From Bacteroidota bacterium (lineage in GTDB: Bacteria; Bacteroidota; Bacteroidia; Chitinophagales; Saprospiraceae): a stretch of 7,640 nucleotides of DNA. The translations under genes and the position numbers were made by a program. Location of the stretch: positions 1 through 7,640 of the forward strand of contig QQUB01000028.1 in the NCBI GenBank assembly GCA_008501835.1. The letters are read 5' to 3'. Position 1 is the first letter of the stretch; each line of letters opens with the position of its first letter. The notes under the pieces were generated by a model. It was not told the DNA's origin. It ran no database searches and was given only the letters and a program-made list of their open reading frames with translations. Positions 1-6,858 of this stretch are shown here, in pieces.

Positions 1-510
1 AATACTTCACTTACCTTTAATAGCAATACTGCAGAATCCATTCTGAAATGGACTGCACCTTCAGGCGTTCAACGAGGCGATGTAATCGTTATTAAAGAAA
101 CCTCTTCAAATACCTTCTCCTTATCTTGTACAGATGGAACCGGCGGGACCTGCGGAACTCTTGTTCACGTCAATGGCTCATCCGGGTTTGCTCTATCAGC
201 CATTGGAGAAGGACTATATGCCTATGGGGATACTGATGACGATCCAACTAATGGGATAACCGAGATTTATTCCGTTTTATACACAGGAGATGGAGAAAAT
301 GGCATTTCCGGAGGAAATATTCCAGCCTTAAGAGACCCCTTTGCAGTTTATGCCAACGCAGTCGTGGTGGACGGATTTCCTGCTATACCACCTAACAGAA
401 CAGAATACAAACCATCCCTCCGAAATGTAACCGTTTCCCAGGGAAATTTTGAAGATTTAACCAAATGGGATCATGGACAAACTAATGCAGACCTGTCAAC
501 CACCCCATTT
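1..510 (+). repeat. Domain repeat, copy 1 (partial): 'LKWTAP...VVVDGFP...NADLSTTPF'
   Basis: This is the C-terminal three quarters or so of a domain that recurs at 922-1536. Shared landmarks are KWTAP, GDV, KETS, LSCTDG.GGTCG, YAY.DTD, NGITEI, VLYTGD, GGNIPA, VVDGFPA, PNRTEY and the end NADLSTTPF. By eye about half or more of the residues match. About 120 nt corresponding to the start of copy 2 lie before the window. The DTDDDPTNG stretch (residues about 77-85) is acidic and could bind calcium, which is inference only. Confidence 0.85.
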
Positions 511-3500
511 ACAAACATCATCATCAAAACAGGATCCGCTAACTCTCCGGTAACCGTTACGGTTTCACCAGGTTCGGTTCTCGAAAATTCGGGGACTTCC
601 ATGGTTTTCACCTTTACGCTTAACGGTCCGTCTCAGGGAGATTTTGATGTTTCGTTTCAGGTATCCGGAACCGCTACTTATTTGACAGATTATACCGTTA
701 CGACCCAGGGAGGCAACTCCTCCTTTAATGCTAATTCAGGCGTGGTAACTATATTTAATGTCCTGGGTTCTGGCACTATTACTGTAACCCCGGTTGCTGA
801 TTCAGGCTTGGAACCTGACGAAACCGTTATTTTGTCTATTGTCAGTGGAACTAATTACGATGCTGGTAGTCCGGGATCAGCCACTGGAACCATCTTAAAT
901 GATGATGTAGGACCTTCAACTTGTCCATTGGTGGCGGTTACAGGTTTGAATCACCTATCTCCTGATGGTTTCTCTTTTGTGGCACTTACGGATATTACGG
1001 CAGGAACAGAAATTTATTTCACCGACAATCCATACAGTACGGCAACTCTTGCATTTGATACGGGAGAAGCAGTTATGAAGTGGACTGCTCCGGCAGGAGT
1101 AAATCAAGGGGATGTTTTTGTTGTAAAAGAAACTTCACCAGATGTTCTGGCTCTATCCTGTACTGATGGCAGTGGAGGAACCTGCGGAGCTATTAGTTTG
1201 GAGAGTGGAAATTTTGCTGTTGGACCCAATGGTGAAGCCTTCTATGCATACCTGGATACCGATAATAATCCTGGAAATGGTATAACAGAAATTCTAGCTG
1301 TTCTATACACGGGAGACTCTGAAACCACCTCTCCGGGAGGAAATATTCCGGCTTCGGAATCACCAGCTGTTATTTACCCTAGCTCAATAGTTGTTGACGG
1401 TTTCCCAGCCACTGCCCCAAACAGAACGGAATACAATCCTTCAACCAGAAATGTTTCTGTAGACCAGGCAGATGTAGAAAACCCAACCAATTGGGTTCAT
1501 GCTCAGGCTAATGCAGACCTGTCCACAACTCCATTTGTTCAAATAGAAATATTACTGTCCATCAGCTGTCCTGCAGATCAACTCAATATAGAAGGCTGTA
1601 GTCCTGAATATTTGAATTCAACCACTAGTCTACCATATTCTACTTCTGTTCAAACAATTTCAGTAGCGGACTTCACTGGAGAAGGAGGAAGTATCAACTC
1701 CGGTGGAACAGTTACAAGTGTAACATATGTGGATGCTGTTTCAGGCACCTATCCTTTTACGGTAACAAGAACTTTTACGGTAATTGATGATTGCCCGAAT
1801 ACTGCAATATGCACTCAGACCTTCATCATAGATGATACTACCGCGCCAACTGCCGATACTCCGGCTGATATCAATGTAACTTGCCCGGCAGAAGTTCCTG
1901 CTCCGGACATTTCCGTTGTAACAGGGGTTGCAGATAATTGCGTACCCTCAAGCTGTGAGATCTGGATCAATGAAATTCATTATGACAATTCGGGAGCAGA
2001 CACAGGAGAATTTGTAGAAGTAGCCGGACGAGCAGGAACGGATTTAACCAGTTATTCTATTGTTTATTACAATGGTAATGACGGAGGAACCTACGACAGC
2101 CCAACAGCTCTTACAGGTACTATTGATAATGAAAGTAATGGATTTGGAGCCGTTTCATTTGCCAAAAGCGGTATTCAAAATGGTGACCCTGATGGCCTTG
2201 CATTGGTAAAAAATGGAACCACAGTTATTGAATTTATCAGTTACGAAGGAACCTTCACCGCAACCAATGGTCCTGCTTTAGGAATGACCTCAGTCGATAT
2301 TGGTGTTAGCGAACCGAGCAGCCAGGCTGTTGGTGAAAGTTTGTCTAAAACAGGTACAGGTAATACTAGTGCGGATTTTACATTCACGGATGGAGCCGAA
2401 TCTCCTGGTGACCTGAATATTGGTCAGACCATGACGCCGGCACCACCTTGCGGAGGAAGTGTAACCGTTACGCATGATTCTGACACCAATAACGGTGGTG
2501 CAGGTTCTGCAGCAAGTCCGTTGGTAATCACCAGAACCTATAAACTTCAGGACCCTGCGGGCAATATGGGATCCGTTCAGCAAACCATTAACGTTATTGA
2601 TAATACTGTACCAACCATTACTTGTCCGGCAGATATTACTTCGGGAAGTGACCAGGGAGTTTGTGGTGCAACAATTAGTTTCAGTGCAACTGGTTCTGAT
2701 AATTGTGGGGTTAGTAGTATTACATACTCTCAGGACCCAGGCACAATTTTTAATGTTGGAACTACTACGGTAACAGCAACAGCGACTGACCTTGCCGGAA
2801 ATACCGCAACATGTACATTCGATGTAACAGTAAACGATACTGAATCCCCAATGATAGCTTGCCCTACCAGTTTTAATGCAAACACTGATCCGGGACAAAA
2901 TGGTGCGACCGTTTCCTTTAATTCAGCTGTTGCAACTGATAACTGTCCCGGGGTAGCCATAAGTATGACCCCTTCCTCAGGCTCCTTTTTCGCTTTAAAT
3001 GCCAATGGGACTTCCCAAAGTCACACTGTCACTGCTGTAGCCACTGATGCTGCGGGCAATCAAGACCAATGTTTTTTTACTATTACCGTTGTGGACCCAG
3101 AAGCTCCTGCTATTACCTGCCCTGCAAACATTACGGTTAGCAATACTCCCGGATCTTGTGGAGCTAATGTTTCTTTCAGCATTTCAGCTACCGATAATAG
3201 TGGTGTTGTTCCATCAGTAAACAGCACTTTCAATTCAGGTGATTTCTTTCCGATAGGAACTACGACTGTAAACAGTACGGCTACCGACCCTTCTGGTAAT
3301 ACATCCGGATGTTCATTCACTGTTACAGTAAATGAAGATCAACCAGCTGTTGCGGTTTGTGCGACAAATGTTACATTAGATTTAACCAGCGATGGAACAA
3401 CAATCTTGACTCCTGCCCTTGTAGACGGAGGATCAAATTCTTGCGGAAGTTTCACCTTAAGTGTTGCACCTAACCAGTTCAACTGTGACAATGTTGGAGA

Positions 3501-6474
3501 CATGGTAACTGTTACGCTTACCGCAACTGACGATTCCAACGGAAACTCTTCGACATGTATGACAACGGTAACCATTGATGACCCAAATGCCTACTGCTGC
3601 GCACCACCTGATGCTATTTGCCAGAATCAAACCATTTCGCTAAACGCAAATGGTATGGCATCAATCACAGTAGCTGATATTAACAACAACAGTACTGCAG
3701 AATGTGGGCTTGCTTCAATGGTACTAAGTCAGACTTCATTTGATTGCTCAAACAAGGGTCAAAATACCGTTACCTTAACGGTGACCGACGTCAATGGGGA
3801 TGCTGATGCATGTACAGCAACAGTGACCGTAGAAGACAACATGGCCCCAACGGCAGTCTGCCAGAACGCAACTGTTGTGTTGGATGCTCAGGGCAACGGA
3901 TCTGTTCAGGCTTCTAACCTGGATGGCGGATCCACGGATAATTGTTCTACAACGTTTAGTTATGTACCAACCGCTTATGCCTTTACTTGTAGTAGTGTTG
4001 GTTCGAACACCGTGACCTTGACGGTTGTAGATGAAAGTTTAAACACTTCGAACTGTACCGCAACAGTAACGGTAATTGACAACATCTTCCCTGACATTAC
4101 CTGCCCGGGAGATATAGTTCAGAATAATGATCCGGGTCAATGCGGAGCGACCATCAATTTACCAACCCCTCAGGCTACGGATAATTGTGGTATTGCAGTT
4201 ATGGAATTCCGCTATATTGAAGTAGATCCGGATAATGGTAATGCTGAAATTGGTACATGGACAGGGTGGTCAACAAATACCAATGTATTTTTTGCAGTTG
4301 GCAGCTGGAAAGTGGAATGGAACGTAGAGGACCCATCCATGAACGGGAAAGTCTGTGATTTCTATGTAACTATTAATGACAATCAGGATCCTGTAATTAC
4401 TTGTCCGGGAACAGTTACCTCCGGAACGGATCCAGGGCAATGTGGAGCAAATGTCTCCTTTACAGTTACCGCCACGGATAATTGTGATGTAACTTACGTT
4501 TGTACAATTGGTGGAGACGGAGACCCGGAACCGAGCGATTGTTATTCCAACATTGTTCAACTGTCCCTTACTCTTGATGATTTCCCGGGTGAGACTACCT
4601 GGATGCTTTTGGATGGTAATGGAAGTATGATTGAAAATGGTGGTCCTTATTTCATTGCCGGAGAGACCATTACTGAGACATTTAATCTTCCGGACGGAGA
4701 TTATATATTTATGATCAAGGATGTATTTGGAGACGGAATCTGTTGTGCTTTTGGCCAGGGTTCTTACACATTGTCCAGCAATGGAGAAGTAATAGGTACC
4801 GGAGGTGATTTTGGAGAGGGAGATAAAATTAATTTCTGCGTTGAAGCACCTAGTGGAGGAAGTGGAATACCATTGACAGAAGTTCAGTCAGGTGATTTCT
4901 TCCCGGTGGGAACCACCACGGTTACCTGTACAGCTACAGATGCCAGTGGCAATACTGATGTCTGCACCTTTGACATAGTAGTTATTGATACAGAAGCCCC
5001 TCAAATAGCTACTCCATGTCCACAGAACATTACCCTTTGTGGTGCTCAGAACGTTTCCTGGACACCTCCTACGGCAACGGATAATTGCGCAGTAGTCGCT
5101 TCGACGAGTAATTATAACCCGGGAGATTTCTTCCAGGTGGGTAATTATACGGTTACCTATACCTTTTATGATGCGGCAGGTTTATCAGTTTCCTGCAGTT
5201 TCACTATTACCATCAATCCGTTACCAGAGGTGCAAATCACTCAGGAAGACTTACCTACCTGGTGCCAGGGTATTCAGGTGTTAAACGCGGAAGTGTTGAA
5301 CATCGCTGAACTCACCCTGCCATTAACCTATTCCTGGTCAAATGGATTGGGAAGCACCTCCTCTGTAATTGCACCGGACAACGGCACTTATTTCGTGACG
5401 GTTACTGATGCGCTTGGATGTTTTACCGTTGAATCTACAACAGTTAATGAAGATATTTCCTCACTGCTTTCGGCATACACCATTATCTCCGGTGAAGAAT
5501 TTGAAATGTACGAATCTGAAGTAATCAGCGGGGGTGTGGGTATTGAAGATGCTGATGAAGCTGAAATCGCACAGAATAGTTCCATTTTCACCTTCCTGAG
5601 AGCCGATGCGGATAATGTGCAGGTGGATGGAAGTAGTTTTATCAACAACTTTATCGATGCTGATTTTAATGTGAATTTCCCAACTTTTGAAAGCAATCCG
5701 CATATTGACCTTAACTCTGTGGTGGTTTCTGCCGGTAGCACTATGACCATTTCAGGAAGCAATTATGGATATGTCGTTGTTGGAGCAGGAGCAACCCTGA
5801 TCATAAATTCGTCGGAAATCTTCATGAGGGTGCTTTACACTTACGGGGATGCCACAATCATTTTCAATCAGCCGACCAAGGTGAAAATCAGAAGGAAAAT
5901 GTACATCGGGGAATCCAATGTTATTAACCCGGATGGGCATACAACCGTCTTTTTTGTAGGCGACAACGCTGCCATTGCCCAGGGTACTAACTTCACTGCC
6001 AATATCTATGCCCCGGAAGGTCTTGAAGTCAATGACTCCGGGTCTACCCTGACTACATATATGACAGGTATGTTCATCAGTAATGATGGGATTGTTTCCG
6101 ATTATAACGTCATCTGGAACTGGAACCTCAACTGCAGCTACCTTCCAGAAACGCAAACACCTCCGGTTATTCCGTTCAGCGAACAGATCGACCTGGAAAT
6201 TCCTGAAGCTACCCTTTCCGATAAGGTTGGACTTAATGTATTTCCGAATCCAACTTCAGGTTTATTGAATATCGATGTAAGTGATTTCATGGAATCATCC
6301 CTGGAGGTCGAAATGTTCAATGCTTTGGGAGAGGTGGTCTGGAGTCAGCAAATTGATAGACTGGAAATGCCATTGATCACGAGGGATATGGCGGAGCTCG
6401 CTGACGGTGTTTACTTCCTCAAGGTAACTTCCAAGGGAGAAAGCGTGAGTAAACAAATTATTTTGAGTAGATAA
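1..6474 (+). CDS. Giant modular T9SS-exported HYR/Calx-beta surface protein (5' end missing)
   Basis: The frame is open from base 1 to the TAA at 6472-6474, giving 2157 visible residues. The GTG at 364 is not the start, because codons 1-121 encode a clear homologue of the downstream region 308-512. Visible domains are: partial repeat domain copy 1 (1-170), Calx-beta (about 184-302), copy 2 (308-512), HYR-type array (about 520-1740) with inserted domains at 648-817 and 1501-1622, SprB/PKD-like module (about 1741-1818, 'YSWSNG' and 'GTYFVTVTDALGC'), a beta-rich domain (about 1819-2050) and a T9SS sorting domain (about 2077-2157). Proteins of this build are exported through the outer membrane of Bacteroidota and anchored or released there. 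No catalytic motif is seen, so adhesion, matrix or structural function is inferred. The C-terminus is intact and followed by a terminator. The missing N-terminus should carry a Sec signal peptide. Confidence 0.95.
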   Translation, partial: NTSLTFNSNTAESILKWTAPSGVQRGDVIVIKETSSNTFSLSCTDGTGGTCGTLVHVNGSSGFALSAIGEGLYAYGDTDDDPTNGITEIYSVLYTGDGENGISGGNIPALRDPFAVYANAVVVDGFPAIPPNRTEYKPSLRNVTVSQGNFEDLTKWDHGQTNADLSTTPFTNIIIKTGSANSPVTVTVSPGSVLENSGTSMVFTFTLNGPSQGDFDVSFQVSGTATYLTDYTVTTQGGNSSFNANSGVVTIFNVLGSGTITVTPVADSGLEPDETVILSIVSGTNYDAGSPGSATGTILNDDVGPSTCPLVAVTGLNHLSPDGFSFVALTDITAGTEIYFTDNPYSTATLAFDTGEAVMKWTAPAGVNQGDVFVVKETSPDVLALSCTDGSGGTCGAISLESGNFAVGPNGEAFYAYLDTDNNPGNGITEILAVLYTGDSETTSPGGNIPASESPAVIYPSSIVVDGFPATAPNRTEYNPSTRNVSVDQADVENPTNWVHAQANADLSTTPFVQIEILLSISCPADQLNIEGCSPEYLNSTTSLPYSTSVQTISVADFTGEGGSINSGGTVTSVTYVDAVSGTYPFTVTRTFTVIDDCPNTAICTQTFIIDDTTAPTADTPADINVTCPAEVPAPDISVVTGVADNCVPSSCEIWINEIHYDNSGADTGEFVEVAGRAGTDLTSYSIVYYNGNDGGTYDSPTALTGTIDNESNGFGAVSFAKSGIQNGDPDGLALVKNGTTVIEFISYEGTFTATNGPALGMTSVDIGVSEPSSQAVGESLSKTGTGNTSADFTFTDGAESPGDLNIGQTMTPAPPCGGSVTVTHDSDTNNGGAGSAASPLVITRTYKLQDPAGNMGSVQQTINVIDNTVPTITCPADITSGSDQGVCGATISFSATGSDNCGVSSITYSQDPGTIFNVGTTTVTATATDLAGNTATCTFDVTVNDTESPMIACPTSFNANTDPGQNGATVSFNSAVATDNCPGVAISMTPSSGSFFALNANGTSQSHTVTAVATDAAGNQDQCFFTITVVDPEAPAITCPANITVSNTPGSCGANVSFSISATDNSGVVPSVNSTFNSGDFFPIGTTTVNSTATDPSGNTSGCSFTVTVNEDQPAVAVCATNVTLDLTSDGTTILTPALVDGGSNSCGSFTLSVAPNQFNCDNVGDMVTVTLTATDDSNGNSSTCMTTVTIDDPNAYCCAPPDAICQNQTISLNANGMASITVADINNNSTAECGLASMVLSQTSFDCSNKGQNTVTLTVTDVNGDADACTATVTVEDNMAPTAVCQNATVVLDAQGNGSVQASNLDGGSTDNCSTTFSYVPTAYAFTCSSVGSNTVTLTVVDESLNTSNCTATVTVIDNIFPDITCPGDIVQNNDPGQCGATINLPTPQATDNCGIAVMEFRYIEVDPDNGNAEIGTWTGWSTNTNVFFAVGSWKVEWNVEDPSMNGKVCDFYVTINDNQDPVITCPGTVTSGTDPGQCGANVSFTVTATDNCDVTYVCTIGGDGDPEPSDCYSNIVQLSLTLDDFPGETTWMLLDGNGSMIENGGPYFIAGETITETFNLPDGDYIFMIKDVFGDGICCAFGQGSYTLSSNGEVIGTGGDFGEGDKINFCVEAPSGGSGIPLTEVQSGDFFPVGTTTVTCTATDASGNTDVCTFDIVVIDTEAPQIATPCPQNITLCGAQNVSWTPPTATDNCAVVASTSNYNPGDFFQVGNYTVTYTFYDAAGLSVSCSFTITINPLPEVQITQEDLPTWCQGIQVLNAEVLNIAELTLPLTYSWSNGLGSTSSVIAPDNGTYFVTVTDALGCFTVESTTVNEDISSLLSAYTIISGEEFEMYESEVISGGVGIEDADEAEIAQNSSIFTFLRADADNVQVDGSSFINNFIDADFNVNFPTFESNPHIDLNSVVVSAGSTMTISGSNYGYVVVGAGATLIINSSEIFMRVLYTYGDATIIFNQPTKVKIRRKMYIGESNVINPDGHTTVFFVGDNAAIAQGTNFTANIYAPEGLEVNDSGSTLTTYMTGMFISNDGIVSDYNVIWNWNLNCSYLPETQTPPVIPFSEQIDLEIPEATLSDKVGLNVFPNPTSGLLNIDVSDFMESSLEVEMFNALGEVVWSQQIDRLEMPLITRDMAELADGVYFLKVTSKGESVSKQIILSR
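550..906 (+). other. Calx-beta domain (residues about 184-302)
   Basis: The region reads as a classic Calx-beta unit. It starts with alternating beta residues (VTVTVSPGSVLENSGT), continues through FTFTLNGPS and the GTAT..TDYTV turn, and ends with the acidic PVADSGLEPDETVILSI signature and TGTILNDD. Calx-beta domains bind calcium through acidic residues at the domain edge and are common in bacterial adhesins. Here the domain sits between the two copies of the flanking repeat domain. The family call is confident; calcium binding in this protein is inferred. Confidence 0.88.
922..1536 (+). repeat. Domain repeat, copy 2 (complete): 'FSFVALTDITAGTEIYFTDN' module
   Basis: Residues 308-512 form a complete copy. 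It opens with CPLVAVTGLNHLSPDGFSF, followed by the hallmark VALTDITAGTEIYFTDN, then KWTAPAGVNQGDVFV, a two-cysteine CTDGSGGTCG loop, DTDNNPGNGITEI, GGNIPASESP and the terminal NADLSTTPF. From memory, similar 'F.FV.L.DI..GT.IYFTDN.W' modules occur in many secreted bacterial and archaeal proteins with no enzymatic role that I can name. I cannot assign a family accession from sequence alone. Confidence 0.85.
1942..2451 (+). other. Lamin-tail-like (LTD) domain inserted inside an HYR module
   Basis: Residues 648-817 carry IWINEIHYDNSGADTGEFVE, a 'TDLTSYSIVYYNGNDGG' strand, NGFGAVSF, DGLALV, VIEFISYEG, and the closing SLSKTGTGN.SADFTF with SPGDLNIGQT. This is the typical layout of the bacterial lamin-tail-like domain seen in secreted proteins, often beside extracellular nucleases, though no nuclease is present here. 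The preceding HYR half ends at ADNC (1930-1941) and the second half resumes at GGSVTVTHDSD (2452 onward), so the domain is nested, not appended. Cysteines at both edges (SSCE and PPCGG) might close the insert base. Confidence 0.8.
3346..4092 (+). repeat. Three tandem HYR-like modules of the 'AVCQN.TV.LD' subtype
   Basis: Three consecutive units (3346-3600, 3610-3849, 3850-4092) differ from the surrounding modules. They start with A(V/I)C..(N/Q).T(V/I).L, carry a polar middle such as DGGSTDNC, then F.C...G..(T/M)VT(V/L)T(V/A).D, and end in C(T/M)(A/T)TVT(V/I).D. Each unit has four core cysteines. A short linker with adjacent cysteines (AYCCAPPD, 3589-3612) separates the first two. This subtype commonly alternates with standard HYR units in Bacteroidota surface proteins. 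Role inferred as structural stalk or adhesion. Confidence 0.75.
4501..4866 (+). other. 'DVFGDGICC' beta-sandwich-like domain inserted inside an HYR module
   Basis: Residues 1501-1622 include LSLTLDDFPGETTWMLLDG, GGPYF, ETFNLPDGDYIFMIKDVFG, DGICCAFGQGSYTL and the end GGDFGEGDKINFCVE. This recurrent module (E.SW.., GGPY, LPDG.Y.F...D..GDGICC..G.GSY) is frequent in T9SS-exported proteins of Bacteroidota. I know of no proven activity for it. The host HYR module begins at 4393 (VITCPG), runs through TDNCDVTYV and resumes at 4867 with SGDFFPVGTTTV, so this is a second nested insertion in the same array. The acidic GDGDPEP stretch could be a metal-binding loop, which is inference. Confidence 0.75.
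5455..6150 (+). other. Beta-solenoid-like domain before the sorting signal
   Basis: Residues about 1819-2050 have short alternating hydrophobic strands with G/N/S turns, including VVSAGSTMTISGSNYGYVVV, GAGATLIINSSEI, YTYGDATIIFNQP, KVKIRRKMYIGES, FVGDNAAIAQGTNFTANIYA, TYMTGMFISNDGIVS and VIWNWNLNC. Ladder-like patterning of this sort fits a right-handed beta-helix or similar solenoid. The 'NIYAPEG...TYMTGMFI' part resembles, from memory, uncharacterised domains of bacterial surface proteins. No catalytic triad or substrate site is seen. Function is unknown. Confidence 0.55.
6229..6471 (+). other. Type IX secretion (por) C-terminal sorting domain, type A
   Basis: The last roughly 80 residues carry the full signature: LNVFPNPTSGLLNIDV at the start, a central LEVEMFNALGEVV strand pair, MAELADGVYFLKV, and a terminal lysine-bearing strand SKQIILSR just before the stop. 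In Bacteroidota this domain directs export by the T9SS and is removed by the sortase PorU, with attachment to the surface or release. It shows that the gene is intact at its 3' end. Confidence 0.96.
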
Positions 6475-6534
6475 TCACAAGTAAAAACCTGTGGTGCATA
6501 TGATACGAATAAGTTAATTGAACAAAGTGTATAG

Positions 6535-6567
6535 AAAGAGTCATTCTTCGGAATGGCTCTTTTTTTT
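6535..6567 (+). terminator. Rho-independent terminator of the giant surface-protein gene
   Basis: The stem AAAGAGTCATTC pairs with GAATGGCTCTTT around a TTCG tetraloop (6547-6550), with a single T-G wobble (6541/6556), and is followed by a run of T to 6567. It begins 60 bases after the stop codon. The stable tetraloop and T tract make this a strong intrinsic terminator, so the downstream gene likely needs its own promoter. Confidence 0.93.
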
Positions 6568-6657
6568 ATAATAATTTTTTATATATTGTCACTGAAAACA
6601 ATAAAAGCACGAAATATCGAAACATTTTGGGCTGGCTTCCGTAGTAAAAAAAGCTGA

Positions 6658-6695
6658 TTATTGTTTCCCCCCCTCCCTTTCAATCCCAACAATAA
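6658..6695. repeat. 8-bp inverted repeat enclosing a C-rich tract
   Basis: TTATTGTT (6658-6665) is the exact reverse complement of AACAATAA (6688-6695). The 22-base loop (6666-6687) is almost entirely the C-rich tract. The stem is AT-rich and weak, with no T tail, so it does not look like a terminator. The right arm overlaps the second copy of the 11-nt direct repeat. Confidence 0.5.
6667..6687 (-). other. Putative G-quadruplex motif
   Basis: On the minus strand this 21-base tract reads GGG, a 7-nt loop, GGG, A, then seven G. It satisfies the common pattern of four G3 runs with loops of 1-7 bases (7, 1 and 1, splitting the G7 run as GGG-G-GGG). It lies about 170 bases upstream of the next start codon, on the template strand for that gene. 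Folding is predicted from pattern only. Confidence 0.5.
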
Positions 6696-6768
6696 AAGTT
6701 GAATGTCATTGTAATTGTTATTCTGTAGAGCCAGAAGTGCAAAAGGCTATTCTATTCGTCAGGATAAT

Positions 6769-6786
6769 GATTCTTCAAGAAGAATC
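6769..6786. promoter_or_regulatory. Perfect palindrome GATTCTTC-AA-GAAGAATC, possible operator
   Basis: Two exact 8-base arms flank an AA centre, 72 bases before the ATG of the second HYR gene. The size and symmetry are what a dimeric regulator would bind. It could also form a small RNA hairpin in the leader, although a 2-base loop is too tight without opening the closing pair. A C-run follows immediately, not a T tract, so it is not a terminator. No regulator is encoded in the window. Confidence 0.4.
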
Positions 6787-6858
6787 TCCCCCCTCGGATT
6801 CCCAAGGAATATTTTATACAATTTTCGAACAATACTCATAAATCTGTAATTAAAAACA

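Larger units (their letters stand above)
1558..5220 (+). repeat. Array of about eleven HYR and HYR-like immunoglobulin-fold modules
   Basis: Successive modules of about 75-100 residues share the pattern (I/V)TCP..(I/V), P(G/S)QCGA.(V/I).F, (A/T)TDNCG, GTTTV..TATD.(A/S)GN...C.F.(V/I).V.D...P. Approximate boundaries in bases are 1558-1830 (degenerate), 1831-2610 (split by an insert), 2611-2850, 2851-3108, 3109-3345, 3346-3600, 3610-3849, 3850-4092, 4093-4392, 4393-5001 (split by an insert) and 5002-5220. HYR is an Ig-like extracellular adhesion module. Copies are divergent at synonymous sites (compare SGDFFPIGTTTV near 3235 with SGDFFPVGTTTV near 4888), which points to old rather than recent duplication. 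Confidence 0.9.
6597..6698 (+). repeat. 11-nt direct repeat AACAATAAAAG (6597-6607 and 6688-6698)
   Basis: The string AACAATAAAAG occurs exactly twice, 91 bases apart. The shorter AACAAT core recurs at 6828-6833 and at 6855-6860, overlapping the start codon of the next gene. The composition is A-rich, so chance is a real alternative; a regulatory meaning is not shown. Confidence 0.4.
6568..6858. other. Intergenic region upstream of the second HYR gene
   Basis: This 291-base stretch has no convincing gene. It is AT-rich at both ends and has two C-runs in the middle (from 6667 and from 6788). It holds an inverted repeat around a C-rich tract, a perfect palindrome and an 11-nt direct repeat, listed separately. 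It must contain the promoter of the downstream gene if the terminator works. I found no exact match to the Bacteroidota consensus (TTTG at -33, TAnnTTTG at -7); TATACAAT at 6816-6823 is only a loose Pribnow-like string. Confidence 0.6.

Noticed and set aside
364..366. GTG at 364 as a translation start for the large protein
   Set aside because: The frame is open to base 1, and codons before 364 encode residues that align with copy 2 of the repeat domain, so the gene starts upstream of the window.
1942..2451. Extracellular nuclease associated with the LTD-like domain
   Set aside because: Such domains often neighbour nuclease domains, but no nuclease motif is present in the flanking sequence, which is HYR on both sides.
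2290..2898. 202-residue minus-strand open frame
   Set aside because: It lies wholly antisense to the HYR array, is a low-complexity mirror (rich in S, T, R, C, N) and shows no domain; a shadow of the real gene.
3072..3078. Run of seven T in the HYR array as a phase-variation tract
   Set aside because: The frame continues intact on both sides, the run is short, and it encodes ordinary FF residues in a strand; slippage cannot be judged from one sequence.
5388..6156. Minus-strand open frames opposite the solenoid-like domain
   Set aside because: Three overlapping antisense frames with no recognisable protein features, fully covered by a well-supported + strand coding region.
6798..6810. ATTCC-CAA-GGAAT short inverted repeat
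   Set aside because: Five-base arms are expected by chance in a region of this length.
6816..6823. TATACAAT as the promoter -10 or -7 element of the second gene
   Set aside because: It does not match TAnnTTTG, and no matching TTTG is found at the right spacing; too weak to annotate as a promoter.
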